Source: JAWRCU01 sp033542235 (GTDB lineage Bacteria > Pseudomonadota > Alphaproteobacteria > Rhizobiales > Rhizobiaceae). Taken from it: 64,000 nucleotides of DNA. The stretch covers positions 124,001 through 188,000 of the forward strand of contig NZ_JAWRCU010000006.1 in NCBI RefSeq assembly GCF_033542235.1, read 5' to 3'. Of the stretch, positions 53,447 through 61,740 are shown in pieces. Under the pieces are notes generated by a model that saw nothing but the letters and a program-made list of their open reading frames with translations, was not told the origin of the DNA and did no database searches. A program made the position numbers and the translations under genes. Position 1 is the stretch's first letter; each line of letters opens with the position of its first letter.

Positions 53447-53482
53447 GTTGACAAAGTAAACTATATGGTTCATTTCGGCAAC
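53447..53482. promoter_or_regulatory. Double MarR-type operator, copy C (MarR/RidA divergent promoter)
   Basis: GTTGACAAAGTAAAC (53447-53461) and GTTCATTTCGGCAAC (53468-53482), centres 21 bases apart, joined by TATATG. It lies between the MarR gene (start 53327, minus) and the RidA-like gene (start 53556, plus) and can serve both. TTGACA at 53448-53453 could double as a -35 box. Confidence 0.85.
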
Positions 53483-53555
53483 CAATCTGTCATCTCGAAT
53501 ACTTCGGATTTTGCCGTGCAACGCGGTGAATTGCAGACTTTCAAGGGAGGATGAA

Positions 53556-53957
53556 ATGACCAACGGCAACAAACTGCACAACCCGGCGACCATGGCACCG
53601 CCTGCGCGTAGCCTTTATGCGCATGCCGTCGAAGTGCCCCCCGCCAGCCGCCACCTCTACGTCGCCGGCCAGGTCGGCGTACGTCCGGACGGCACCGTGC
53701 CGGAAAGCCTCGAAGAGCAGACCGAACAGATGATGGAGAACATCCGCACCATCCTCGCCTCCGCAGGCATGACTTTCGCCGACATCGTGAAGTTCAACGC
53801 CTATTGCATGTCCGCAGAGGACATCATCACCTATGCCGGCATCCGCAACCGCTTCTTCGCCGGCGTCCAGACCGCAACGACAGCCGTGGTGGTGACAGGC
53901 CTTGCCAACCCGGCCTGGAAAGTCGAAGCGGATCTCGTGGCGGCACGACAGGACTGA
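53556..53957 (+). CDS. Rid family protein (RidA/YjgF-like) without the usual arginine
   Basis: 133-aa trimeric Rid-fold protein: YVAGQVGVRPDGTVPESLEE, MENIRTILASAGMTFADIVK and the C-terminal WKVEADLVAAR with the conserved Glu. At the position of the RidA imine-deaminase arginine the sequence reads TATTAVVV, so that Arg is absent and canonical 2-aminoacrylate deaminase activity is doubtful. It may act on another imine or enamine from the aminotransferase/oxidase steps. ATG 53556 follows GGGAGG. It is six bases from the flavin-reductase-like gene. Confidence 0.87.
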   Translation: MTNGNKLHNPATMAPPARSLYAHAVEVPPASRHLYVAGQVGVRPDGTVPESLEEQTEQMMENIRTILASAGMTFADIVKFNAYCMSAEDIITYAGIRNRFFAGVQTATTAVVVTGLANPAWKVEADLVAARQD

Positions 53958-53963
53958 CGTTTC

Positions 53964-54587
53964 ATGTTCTACCGTCCATCCGATGGCCACGGCCTGCCTT
54001 ACGACCCGTTCAAGGCGATCGTGTCGCCGCGGCCGATCGGCTGGATTTCGAGCCGCAGCAGCTCGGGCGCGATCAACCTCGCGCCCTATTCCTTCTTCAA
54101 CGCGCTTTCCGTCGATCCTTACCTTGTCTGGTTCTCCGCCGATGCCGAGAAGGACAGCGTCGTGTTCGCGCGCGAGACAGGCGAGTTCGCCGTCAATCTG
54201 GTGGGTGAGAAACTCGCCCGCCAGATGAACGCGACCTCTGTCGACGCGCCGCGCGGTATCAGCGAGTTCAGCTATGCCGGGCTGGAAGCAGCTAGTTCGA
54301 AACTCATCGCGGCTCCGCATGTCTCCGGCGCTCCGGCCGTGCTCGAATGCCGGTTGACCGAGGTCATGGAGCCGAAAGGCCTGGGTGGCCGCTTGGCCGG
54401 TGTCTTCGTGGTCGTGGGCGAGGTCGTCGGCATCCATATCGACGATGCCATGCTGACGGACGGGCTCTTCGATCAGAAGAAAGCCGGGAATGTCGCCCGG
54501 CTCGGCTACATGGATTATCTCACAACGACCGAGACGTTCCAGATGCGCCGTCCGCGCTGGACCGGCGAGGACGCAGCGCTGCCGTGA
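53964..54587 (+). CDS. Flavin reductase-like (FMN-binding split barrel) protein
   Basis: 207-aa protein of the flavoredoxin/flavin-reductase-like family: IVSPRPIGWISSRSSSGAIN, APYSFFNALSVDPYLVWFSA, KDSVVFARETGEFAVNLVG and HIDDAMLTDGLFDQKK. It reduces flavin for a monooxygenase or carries FMN itself. It is cotranscribed with the RidA-like gene behind operator C. Its partner oxygenase could be encoded elsewhere; no FMNH2-dependent monooxygenase is next to it. Confidence 0.87.
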   Translation: MFYRPSDGHGLPYDPFKAIVSPRPIGWISSRSSSGAINLAPYSFFNALSVDPYLVWFSADAEKDSVVFARETGEFAVNLVGEKLARQMNATSVDAPRGISEFSYAGLEAASSKLIAAPHVSGAPAVLECRLTEVMEPKGLGGRLAGVFVVVGEVVGIHIDDAMLTDGLFDQKKAGNVARLGYMDYLTTTETFQMRRPRWTGEDAALP

Positions 54588-54589
54588 GC

Positions 54590-54684
54590 TGATTGCGGCA
54601 GCCGCAAGGAAATAACAGGGAATTCGCCGCGGCTCCTCAAGGCCACGAAACGAAACTGCCCCCGCAACTGTAGGCGGCCAGTCC
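54590..54684 (+). promoter_or_regulatory. Truncated cobalamin (B12) riboswitch
   Basis: The most conserved B12-riboswitch core is present: AACAGGGAA (54614-54622), then CTGCCCCCGCAACTGTAGGC extending to GG (54656-54677) and the following CCAGTCC. A TTGCGGC-A-GCCGCAA hairpin lies on the 5' side. The 3' half, with the GCCACTG-type box and expression platform, is missing, replaced at about 54685 by insertion-sequence remnants. The gene it controlled is gone, so it is an orphan. Confidence 0.65.
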
Positions 54685-54773
54685 CTCTCACATCGCGCAG
54701 GCTGAGATTGTAGGCGAGACCAGCGTACGCAAAGCAGGATCGCCAACTGGTCGAAATGACGGCCCTTGAACAT
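54685..54773 (-). mobile_element. N-terminal remnant of an IS6-family transposase
   Basis: From 54773 the minus strand reads MFKGRHFDQLAILLCVRW and, after a one-base shift near 54717, LAYNLSLRDVRG. This is the very start of IS6/IS26-type transposases (FKGRHF...RW..Y.LS.RD). The DDE catalytic region is absent and no terminal inverted repeats were found. It lies between the riboswitch fragment and the IS91-type debris. Confidence 0.6.
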
Positions 54774-54798
54774 AGCGAACTCCCCAACAAAGGAGCCT

Positions 54799-56618
54799 TC
54801 ATGCCCTCGCCGTCATTGCCGAAGAGTTTGCGACAGAACCGCGATGGAAGCGCTCGGGTAGGACGTGAAGCAGGAATCGGCGGATGAACTCGTCGGCCGA
54901 GACGGTCATGACCTTTTGCCGATCACCATGCCGATAGTCCTTCCAGCGGAACCGAACGGCGCCATCCTCGATGCCGATGAGGCGGTTGTTGGAGATGGCG
55001 ACGCGGTGCGTGTAGCGGCCGACGTAATCGAGGACCTGCTGGGGCACGGCGAAGGGCGGCTTGGCGTAGATCACCACTCGGCCTTTCGAACGGGCGCCAG
55101 GTAGCGCCGGAAGGCGTTACGCTCGCTCAGGCCCTGCAAGTCAGAGAAGAACCGCAGTTCGCCGGCAGCGAAGGCCTCTCCAGGTGCTCCAGAAATAGCC
55201 GTCGGAAAAGGCGTGAGAGCACGCGGACCGGCAGGAAGAGGCCGGGCTTGCAGGCAATCCATCGCGTGCCGTCCAGCGAGAACCCGCCACCCGGGACGAC
55301 GCAGTGCAGATGGGGTGGTGCAGCAGGTTCTGGCCCCAGCTGTGCAGCACCGCGAAGAAGCCGATCTCGGCGCCGAGATGCTTGGGATCGGCGGCGATGG
55401 TGCGCAGCGTCCCGGCGACAGCGCGGAAGAGAAGGCCGTAGACGAGCGCCTTGTTCTGATAGGCGATGGCGGCAATGTCGCCCGGCAGCGTGAAGACGAC
55501 GTGGAAGTACTGTGTGTCGAGAAGCTCGGCGCGACGATCCTCCAGCCATTGCGCGCGGGCCAGCACTGGCAGCGCGGACAATGCCTGTCGCGGCAGCTGT
55601 TGAAGGCGATGCGCCGGTGCCCGCATTGATCGCATGCTTCGACGTGCCCGCCGAGTGCGGCGGTTCGGCACAATTCGATCGCGGTCATGACGCGACGCTG
55701 GGCGGTCGACAGCTGCGCATCATGCTGAGTGCGATAGGCGTCGCCGTAGCGGCGGAAGATATCCGCCACTTCCGGCCCCGAGCGGGCAAGAGCTCGAAGG
55801 GACTCGACGTGGCGCAGACCTTGTTGGTGGCAATCCGCAGGTAATGGGCGGTGGTCGCCAGGCTCCTGTGACCGAGCAGCAGTTGAATGGTGCGCACGTC
55901 GGCGCCGGCCTCCAACAGGTGGACGGCGAAGGCGTGCCGCAAACTGTGCGGCGTGACCGGTTTGGACAGGCCGGAGAGGTCGTGCGCTTTCGCGCAGGCA
56001 TGTCCCACCGCATCCCTGGTGATCTGCTCGCCGGCACGATCGCAGGGGGAAGAGCCACATCTCTGGCCGGCGCACCTTCCGGTAGTTGGGCAGGATCTCC
56101 AGAAGCTTGGGCGACAGCATCATGTAGCGGTCCTTCTGGCCTTTGCCCTGCTCGACGCGGAGGACCATTCTCTGGCTGTCGATGTCGGTGGGCTTCAACT
56201 GCACCGCCTCCGAGATGCGCAAGCCGGCAGCATAGCACGTGGTCGGGATCGCATGATGTTTGACGTCGAGCACGCAGCCGAGGAACTTTAGAACCTCCTC
56301 GGGACCGAGGATGATCGGCAGCTTTTGCGGCTTCTTCGGAAGCGGGAAAACCTCTTCAGGCGCCCAGTCCCTTTCGAGCGTCACCCTGTAGGGGAAACGC
56401 AGCGCGGCAATGGCGGTATGGATCGAACCGGGCGCGAGCTTCTTCTCGTTGGTCAGATAGACTTGGTAGGTCCGAATGTCCTCGCGCCCGAGCAGGTCCG
56501 GCGACTTGCCGAAATAACGGGCGAACAGCGACACCTGTTGCAGATACGAGAACTGGGTGGTGAGCGCGAGGTTGCGCACCTGCATGTCCTCGCTCATGCG
56601 CTGGCGAAGTTGGGTCAT
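54799..56618 (-). mobile_element. Decayed IS91-family element: tyrosine recombinase plus Y2-type transposase, both frameshifted
   Basis: From 56618 leftward a tyrosine recombinase starts MTQLRQRMSEDMQVRNLALT with the arginine region TTCYAAGLRISEAVQLKPTD. Its HSLRHAFAVHLLEAGADVRT and LLGHRSLATTAHYL box follows in another frame (about 56008-55800). Next comes an IS91-type transposase: the zinc-finger part HVEACDQCGHRRIAFNSCRD and HCPRCQ, then YFHVVFTLPGDIAAIAYQNK and LHCVVPGGGFSLDGTRWIAC, ending YVGRYTHRVAISNNRL and GAVRFRWKDYRHG (55040-54800). At least four frame changes in the transposase and one in the recombinase make both genes dead. Confidence 0.85.
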
Positions 56619-56750
56619 GACGAGCTCCTTTGTCCGATGGAATAGGCTTCAGGCAGCCACCCCATGCTCGCGCAGTTGGAGCTCCTTTTGCATGCATGAC
56701 CGACGCTGCGGACGACGCAAGACCGCGCCCGTCGGCACATCGCTTCCTTG

Positions 56751-56771
56751 CCGCTCCGCGACGCGGAGCGG
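56751..56771. repeat. Perfect 10-bp-arm hairpin beside the IS91 remnant
   Basis: CCGCTCCGCG-A-CGCGGAGCGG. It lies about 130 bases outside the recombinase start of the IS91-type element. Rolling-circle IS91-like elements carry hairpins near their ends, so this may mark the old element terminus. The surrounding 56619-57009 stretch has no convincing gene. Confidence 0.4.
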
Positions 56772-57009
56772 GTTAGTCCAATCCGCGTTATGCGGAACCA
56801 AGCGGGTCATGTGTGGCACGGGCCACTGGCACAAGCGAGTTGCATCTAGATCTTGGCGGCATGAACCTGCCCAGAACCGGGTTTCAGCCGCAGTGGTACG
56901 CATTTTCCAGTCTTGGACATGAATGATCGATGGCCTGCGCTACCGGTCTAGCCTGTCGAGGAAGAGGATGAGCAGTTGACAAAATTTCGGGCGCAGAATA
57001 TCCATGAGC

Positions 57010-57040
57010 TAATAGGAACACTGCTCCGATAATAGGAACA
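57010..57040. repeat. Direct repeat at the IclR start, possible operator
   Basis: TAATAGGAACA occurs at 57010-57020 and 57030-57040, a 20-base period (about two helix turns), ending one base before the IclR start codon. The second copy overlaps the ribosome-binding region. Autoregulatory binding is possible. Confidence 0.45.
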
Positions 57041-57041
57041 A

Positions 57042-57833
57042 ATGAAAACCGAAAGCCAATCTCTTGGGAGAGGTCTGGACATTCTTATGCTGATCGATAC
57101 CTCTCCGGTGCCGATGGGGGTGCGGGAGATAGCTCGTCATCTGAATCTCAGTTCTGCGATTGTGCAGCGGCTGCTGAACACCCTTCTGTCCTATGGTTTT
57201 GTGGAGCAGGAGCCGTCTACTCGCCGATACAGGATCGGCCACCAGTCGATGGTGCTTGGGGCGTCGAACCGAAATGCAGACGGGCTGATACGCAGCGCTC
57301 ACGACGTTCTGCGTGCGCGGGCTGAGGATGAGGGCCTCAACGGCTATTTGGGCGCGGTGTCCGGTGACCGGGGCATCTATCTTCTTTCTGTTCCCAGTCG
57401 ACGCATCATCCTCAGGGTCGATGCCGGAGAGCCCCTTGCCATGCATTGCACCGCGCTGGGGAAGATTCTCCTGGCCTCGGTCCCGACTTCGCGGGCGCTG
57501 CAGTTGCTTGGCTCCGGTCCTCTTCCGAAAAAGACCGAGCACACGATTGACGACGCGCAGATCGTGCTCGCGCAACTCGATCAAATCCGAGCCGCCGGTT
57601 ACGCCCAAGTGCGAGAGGAGAATCTCCCGGGCGTGATCTCCGTTGCGGCCCCGATCGCCAATGAAACCGGCGCGATCGTAGCCGGAATCAGCCTGGCTTA
57701 TGCCGCCGGCACCATAAGCTGCTCGCATGAGCGCGTGATCGAACTTGCGGTTGCGGCGGCGCACGAGGTCTCGCTTGGCCTCGGCTGCCCTGTGGCGCTT
57801 CTCGACCGCTGGAGAAACAAGCCGGAAATCTGA
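57042..57833 (+). CDS. IclR family transcriptional regulator
   Basis: 263-aa regulator. The N-terminal wHTH (VREIARHLNLSSAIVQRLLN then TLLSYGFVEQ) covers about 5-70, and the IclR effector domain covers about 85-250 with LAMHCTALGKILLASVP, the family's conserved core. It lies just upstream of a branched-chain-amino-acid-type ABC operon on the same strand (70-base gap) and probably controls it. The effector is likely an amino-acid-like or acid metabolite of the M24/PLP enzymes at the operon end. Confidence 0.9.
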   Translation: MKTESQSLGRGLDILMLIDTSPVPMGVREIARHLNLSSAIVQRLLNTLLSYGFVEQEPSTRRYRIGHQSMVLGASNRNADGLIRSAHDVLRARAEDEGLNGYLGAVSGDRGIYLLSVPSRRIILRVDAGEPLAMHCTALGKILLASVPTSRALQLLGSGPLPKKTEHTIDDAQIVLAQLDQIRAAGYAQVREENLPGVISVAAPIANETGAIVAGISLAYAAGTISCSHERVIELAVAAAHEVSLGLGCPVALLDRWRNKPEI

Positions 57834-57903
57834 CCTGCAAACCTGACCGGCCTCGACACAGTGAAGGCGGGCATCTCAATTACAAACAAGAATGGGAACC
57901 AAC

Positions 57904-59040
57904 ATGTTACGCACAGTCGCACTCGCAAGCCTCGCGATATCCCTGCTTTCGTCGGGGGCATACTCGCAGGAGACGATCCAGATCGGCGCGTCAATGCCGA
58001 TCACAGGCCCGGTCGCGAATGGCGCACTTCAGGAGAAGCGCGGACTTGAACTGGCTTTGGAGGAAATCAATGCAGCAGGTGGCGTGCTGGGTAAGCCGCT
58101 TGAAATCCTTTACGAGGATAACCAGTGCAATCCCTCCGTGGCCGTTACGGTGACCAACAAGCTGCTCGAGGCGGGTGTTCCGGTGGTACTGGGCCAGCAG
58201 TGTAGTTCAGCGGTCCTTGCCACCATGTCACTTTTCCAGCGTGCAGAAGTGCCGCTGGTATCTGCCATCGCGACCAACCCCAAAATCTCCGAACTGTCGG
58301 GTGCCGGTGGCAATCCATGGGTGTTCCGGCTGAACCCTTCGGATCGTGAGCTTGCAATTGCAAACGTCAACTATCTCGTCAGCATGGGGGGCATCGAGAA
58401 AATCGCTATCGTGGCCGAGAGCACAGATTACGGTCGCGGCGGTGCAGACGCTTTCGCAGCAGCGGCGAAGGAAAAGGGGCTACAAATCGTTTCAACCGAC
58501 TTTCATCCTCTTGGCGCACCGGATTTTACCACCATCATTGCCCGGCTACAGAACAACGGTGCGCAGGCTGTCGCTTTCTACCAGGCGCATGCCGACAATG
58601 CGAACTTTGCAAAGCAGGCGCATTCAATGGGCCTCAAGGCCATCATGACCGGAAAGCTCAGCCTCGATGGCGATACGTTCGAAGCGTTGATCAAGCAGGG
58701 CGCCTACGATAACGCCGTGACGGTATTCCCGTATTCGCCTGCGGTGAATACGCCTGAGAACAAGGATTTCGTCGAGCGCATACAGGCGAAGTTCCATGAG
58801 ACTGCAAGTTATGAGGCCTTCGCCGGATACGAGTCTCTCTACGTTGTCGCGCAGGCGATAGAGCGTGCGGGAAGTGCCGACCCGAAATCTATCCGGGATG
58901 CCCTGGAGAAAACGAGTTACAAGTCGATGATTGGCGTGACTGTCAATTTCGACGATCATAACCAGGCCCACAACAACGCTGTTATCATCACGATCAAGGA
59001 CCATGTCCTTTGCGTCAAAGACGTGTTTCCGACGAAGTAA
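57904..59040 (+). CDS. Branched-chain amino acid-type ABC transporter binding protein (LivJ/K-like)
   Basis: 378-aa periplasmic binding protein of the Leu/Ile/Val family. The signal peptide (LRTVALASLAISLLSSGAYS) is cleaved before QETIQIGASMPITGPVANG. Typical elements follow: GLELALEEINAAGGVLGKPL, VPVVLGQQCSSAVLATM and AFAGYESLYVVAQAIERAG. The family binds amino acids, amides and aromatic acids, so the ligand is open. ATG 57904 is used; 57892 is in frame but lacks a better site. Confidence 0.92.
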   Translation: MLRTVALASLAISLLSSGAYSQETIQIGASMPITGPVANGALQEKRGLELALEEINAAGGVLGKPLEILYEDNQCNPSVAVTVTNKLLEAGVPVVLGQQCSSAVLATMSLFQRAEVPLVSAIATNPKISELSGAGGNPWVFRLNPSDRELAIANVNYLVSMGGIEKIAIVAESTDYGRGGADAFAAAAKEKGLQIVSTDFHPLGAPDFTTIIARLQNNGAQAVAFYQAHADNANFAKQAHSMGLKAIMTGKLSLDGDTFEALIKQGAYDNAVTVFPYSPAVNTPENKDFVERIQAKFHETASYEAFAGYESLYVVAQAIERAGSADPKSIRDALEKTSYKSMIGVTVNFDDHNQAHNNAVIITIKDHVLCVKDVFPTK

Positions 59041-59044
59041 TAGA

Positions 59045-59941
59045 ATGATGAGCTACGAGTTCCTCATGCAGCTTGTCGTGAACGGTATCGTGATTGGCTT
59101 GATTTACGGGCTGATCGCGACCGGACTGGCATTGCTGTTCGGTATTCTTCACATTGTAAACTTCGCGCATGGCGAAATCGTCATGCTGGCGATGTATACG
59201 CTGGCAGTCGCGGTGCCTTTTCTCGGCGGAAGCTATATTGCGAGTTTCGCGTTGATAGTTGCGGCCGCGACGATGATCGGATGGCTGGTCTCGGGCGCCC
59301 TGCTTGCCGCCTTGTCTGCCAGGCGCGGTGATATGGCGGCCTTTGAAAAGAGCCTGCTGCTGACGCTGGGCCTTTCAATAATCCTCCTGAACGGCGTCCA
59401 GTATATTTTCACCGCAACGCCAATGATGGTGACGACTGACATCCCGGTCGGCGCTTTTCTGCTCGGCCCGGTCAGGCTGAGTTACGCTCATGCAATTGCA
59501 GGGGCGATTGCCGTTGTCGTCTTCGTCGCGCTCTACGTATTTCTGACGCGCACGAACAGTGGTCGTGCGTTGCGTGCGGTTGCTCAGAACCGCGAGGCGG
59601 CATTGATGATCGGGCTTGACCCCGAGCGCGTCGCGCGCCGGGCGATCACGCTCAGCATTGTACTTTGTGCAGTGGGCGGCATGGTCCTTGTTCCGCTCTA
59701 CGTCTTCCAGCCGATTGTCGGTCAGGCACTTCTTCTCAAGGCTTTTGCCATCGTGATCATTGGCGGCATGGGCAATGTACTCGGGGCCGCGTTGGTGGCG
59801 CTTGCGCTTGGCATAATCGAAAGCATGGTGGGGGGCTTCGCCAATATCGTTTGGCAGAATGCGATTGCGTTCATCGGGATGATCGCGGTGCTCCTGATCC
59901 GGCCGCAGGGTCTGTTCGCTCTTGCCATGAGAAAGGGCTGA
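59045..59941 (+). CDS. Branched-chain amino acid-type ABC permease (LivH-like)
   Basis: 298-aa permease with about eight helices. LVVNGIVIGLIYGLIATGLA, LFGILHIVNFAHGEIVMLAM and the coupling region AVAQNREAALMIGLDPERVA are the LivH hallmarks; the end (ALLIRPQGLFA-type) is canonical. The start lies four bases after the binding-protein stop. Confidence 0.92.
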   Translation: MMSYEFLMQLVVNGIVIGLIYGLIATGLALLFGILHIVNFAHGEIVMLAMYTLAVAVPFLGGSYIASFALIVAAATMIGWLVSGALLAALSARRGDMAAFEKSLLLTLGLSIILLNGVQYIFTATPMMVTTDIPVGAFLLGPVRLSYAHAIAGAIAVVVFVALYVFLTRTNSGRALRAVAQNREAALMIGLDPERVARRAITLSIVLCAVGGMVLVPLYVFQPIVGQALLLKAFAIVIIGGMGNVLGAALVALALGIIESMVGGFANIVWQNAIAFIGMIAVLLIRPQGLFALAMRKG

Positions 59942-59944
59942 GAC

Positions 59945-60940
59945 GTGATAAGCGCACCCTCCGCCCCCGGAAATATTCTCATGGCGGCGTTGCTGCTGGC
60001 CATCTTTATTGCAGTCCCATTCCTGACGCAGTCGCCCTATTTTCTCACCATCGGCATCAGCGCGATGATATTCACGGTCTTCGCGATGAGCCTCAATATC
60101 GTCTACGGCTATGCCGGTCTGTTGTCCCTTGCCCAAGTCGGCTTCTGGGGCGTTGGCAGCTATGTCGCCGCGCTTGTCGTAACGCGCCTCGATGGGTCTA
60201 TCTGGGAAGGGATGCTTGCGGCGGCCGCCGTGAGCGCGGCGGGTGGCATACTCATAGGCGCCGTGGCGTTGCGGTTGTCCAACCATGCCTTTGTCATCGT
60301 CTCGCTCTGCTTCACGCTTCTGATGCAGATGCTGGCTCAGGAATGGATCGACCTGACGAATGGTCCTATGGGAATTCCGGGACTGCCCGCACCCGGTATC
60401 GGTTTTGGCGAGACATCCTTCGTTTTCGCCACGCCGACTCACTTTTTCTATCTGACGCTCGCCTTCGCAACGATTTCACTGGGCGTCATCTGGCTTATCG
60501 TCACCTCGCGGATCGGGCGCACCTTCCGCATGATCAAGCACGATGAGACATTGTCCTGTTCGCTGGGGGTAAGGGTGACGGTGTGGAAACTCTTTGCCAT
60601 CGCGCTCGCCTCGGTCTTCGCAGCTCTCTCAGGGGCGCTGTACGTGTTCTATGTGACCATCGTCGACCCTCTCATTTTCGACGTCTATTACACTCAGGTC
60701 ATCCTCGTGATCGTGATTATCGGAGGGCTCGGCAGCTTCTGGCCTGTGGTGGTCAGCGGACTTCTTATCACCGTTCTGCCGGAAATCCTGCGCACGCCGA
60801 ATGAGCTGCGCATGATCAGCTACGGCGTGATTCTCGTGCTTGCCGTGCTTCTGATGCCGACAGGCATTGCCGGGCTCGTCAACAAGGTGCGCATGCGGCG
60901 GCCCATGTCTAATGCCAATGCGGCGGAGAGTTCGACATGA
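59945..60940 (+). CDS. Branched-chain amino acid-type ABC permease (LivM-like)
   Basis: 331-aa permease. MSLNIVYGYAGLLSLAQVGF and the coupling motif RTFRMIKHDETLSCSLGVRV match LivM. The start is GTG 59945, three bases after LivH. Six to ten hydrophobic segments are visible. The stop overlaps the LivG start by four bases. Confidence 0.92.
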   Translation: MISAPSAPGNILMAALLLAIFIAVPFLTQSPYFLTIGISAMIFTVFAMSLNIVYGYAGLLSLAQVGFWGVGSYVAALVVTRLDGSIWEGMLAAAAVSAAGGILIGAVALRLSNHAFVIVSLCFTLLMQMLAQEWIDLTNGPMGIPGLPAPGIGFGETSFVFATPTHFFYLTLAFATISLGVIWLIVTSRIGRTFRMIKHDETLSCSLGVRVTVWKLFAIALASVFAALSGALYVFYVTIVDPLIFDVYYTQVILVIVIIGGLGSFWPVVVSGLLITVLPEILRTPNELRMISYGVILVLAVLLMPTGIAGLVNKVRMRRPMSNANAAESST

Positions 60941-61740
60941 TCGGTTTGTCGAACTCCACGGTAGCCGGCAACCTGCTTGAGGTGCGCAACCTCAGGCGGA
61001 GCTTTGCCGGTGTCCATGCCGTCGACGGGCTTGATCTCGATGTCGCCCAAGGTTCGATTACCGGCCTGATCGGACCGAACGGGTGCGGCAAGACAACCTC
61101 GGTCAACTGTATTTCCGGGTTTGATCGCGCCTTTACCGGGCAGGTCGATATGGCGGGCGTACCGCTGGCTGGATCTGCACCAGATGTGATCGCGCGGGGC
61201 GGCCTGATGCGAACATTCCAGGCAATCCGGGTGTTCGACAGTTTCACCGTTCTTGAGAACGTTAAGCTGGCGATGCAGAGCTTTGACCAAGCGACGGTTG
61301 TTCAGATGCTTGCGCGCACTCCTGCATTCCGCCGCATCGAGGAAGGAACCGAGGCGATGGCCAGGGAACTTCTGGAACTCGTGGGGTTGAAGGCGAAGGC
61401 GAACGATCCGGCAGGGGAGCTCTCCTACGGGCAGAAGAAGTTGCTGTCTCTTGCCGGAATACTGATGTCCAAGCCGCGCCTCGTTATCCTGGACGAGCCG
61501 GTCGCCGGTGTGAACCCAACACGTGCCATGGAAATCGCCGGGATCATCAGGTCTGTCCAGGCGCGTGGCACCACATTCCTGATCATCGAACACAATATCC
61601 CGTTTGTTATGCGTCTTTGCGACAGCGTCGTGGTGATGGATCGCGGCAAGCGCCTCGTGCAGGGAACACCGGACAGCATCCGCAACGATCCAGCTGTCCT
61701 CGAAGCCTATCTGGGAGGCACCGCCAATGTCGACTCGTGA
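60937..61740 (+). CDS. Branched-chain amino acid-type ABC ATPase (LivG-like)
   Basis: 267-aa ATPase: Walker A GLIGPNGCGKTTSVNCISGF, LSYGQKKLLSLAGILMSKPR as signature, Walker B LVILDEPVAGVNPTRAMEIA and FLIIEHNIPFVMRLCD. The signature reads LSYGQ, the usual LivG variant. The 3' end overlaps LivF by 14 bases. Confidence 0.92.
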   Translation: MIGLSNSTVAGNLLEVRNLRRSFAGVHAVDGLDLDVAQGSITGLIGPNGCGKTTSVNCISGFDRAFTGQVDMAGVPLAGSAPDVIARGGLMRTFQAIRVFDSFTVLENVKLAMQSFDQATVVQMLARTPAFRRIEEGTEAMARELLELVGLKAKANDPAGELSYGQKKLLSLAGILMSKPRLVILDEPVAGVNPTRAMEIAGIIRSVQARGTTFLIIEHNIPFVMRLCDSVVVMDRGKRLVQGTPDSIRNDPAVLEAYLGGTANVDS

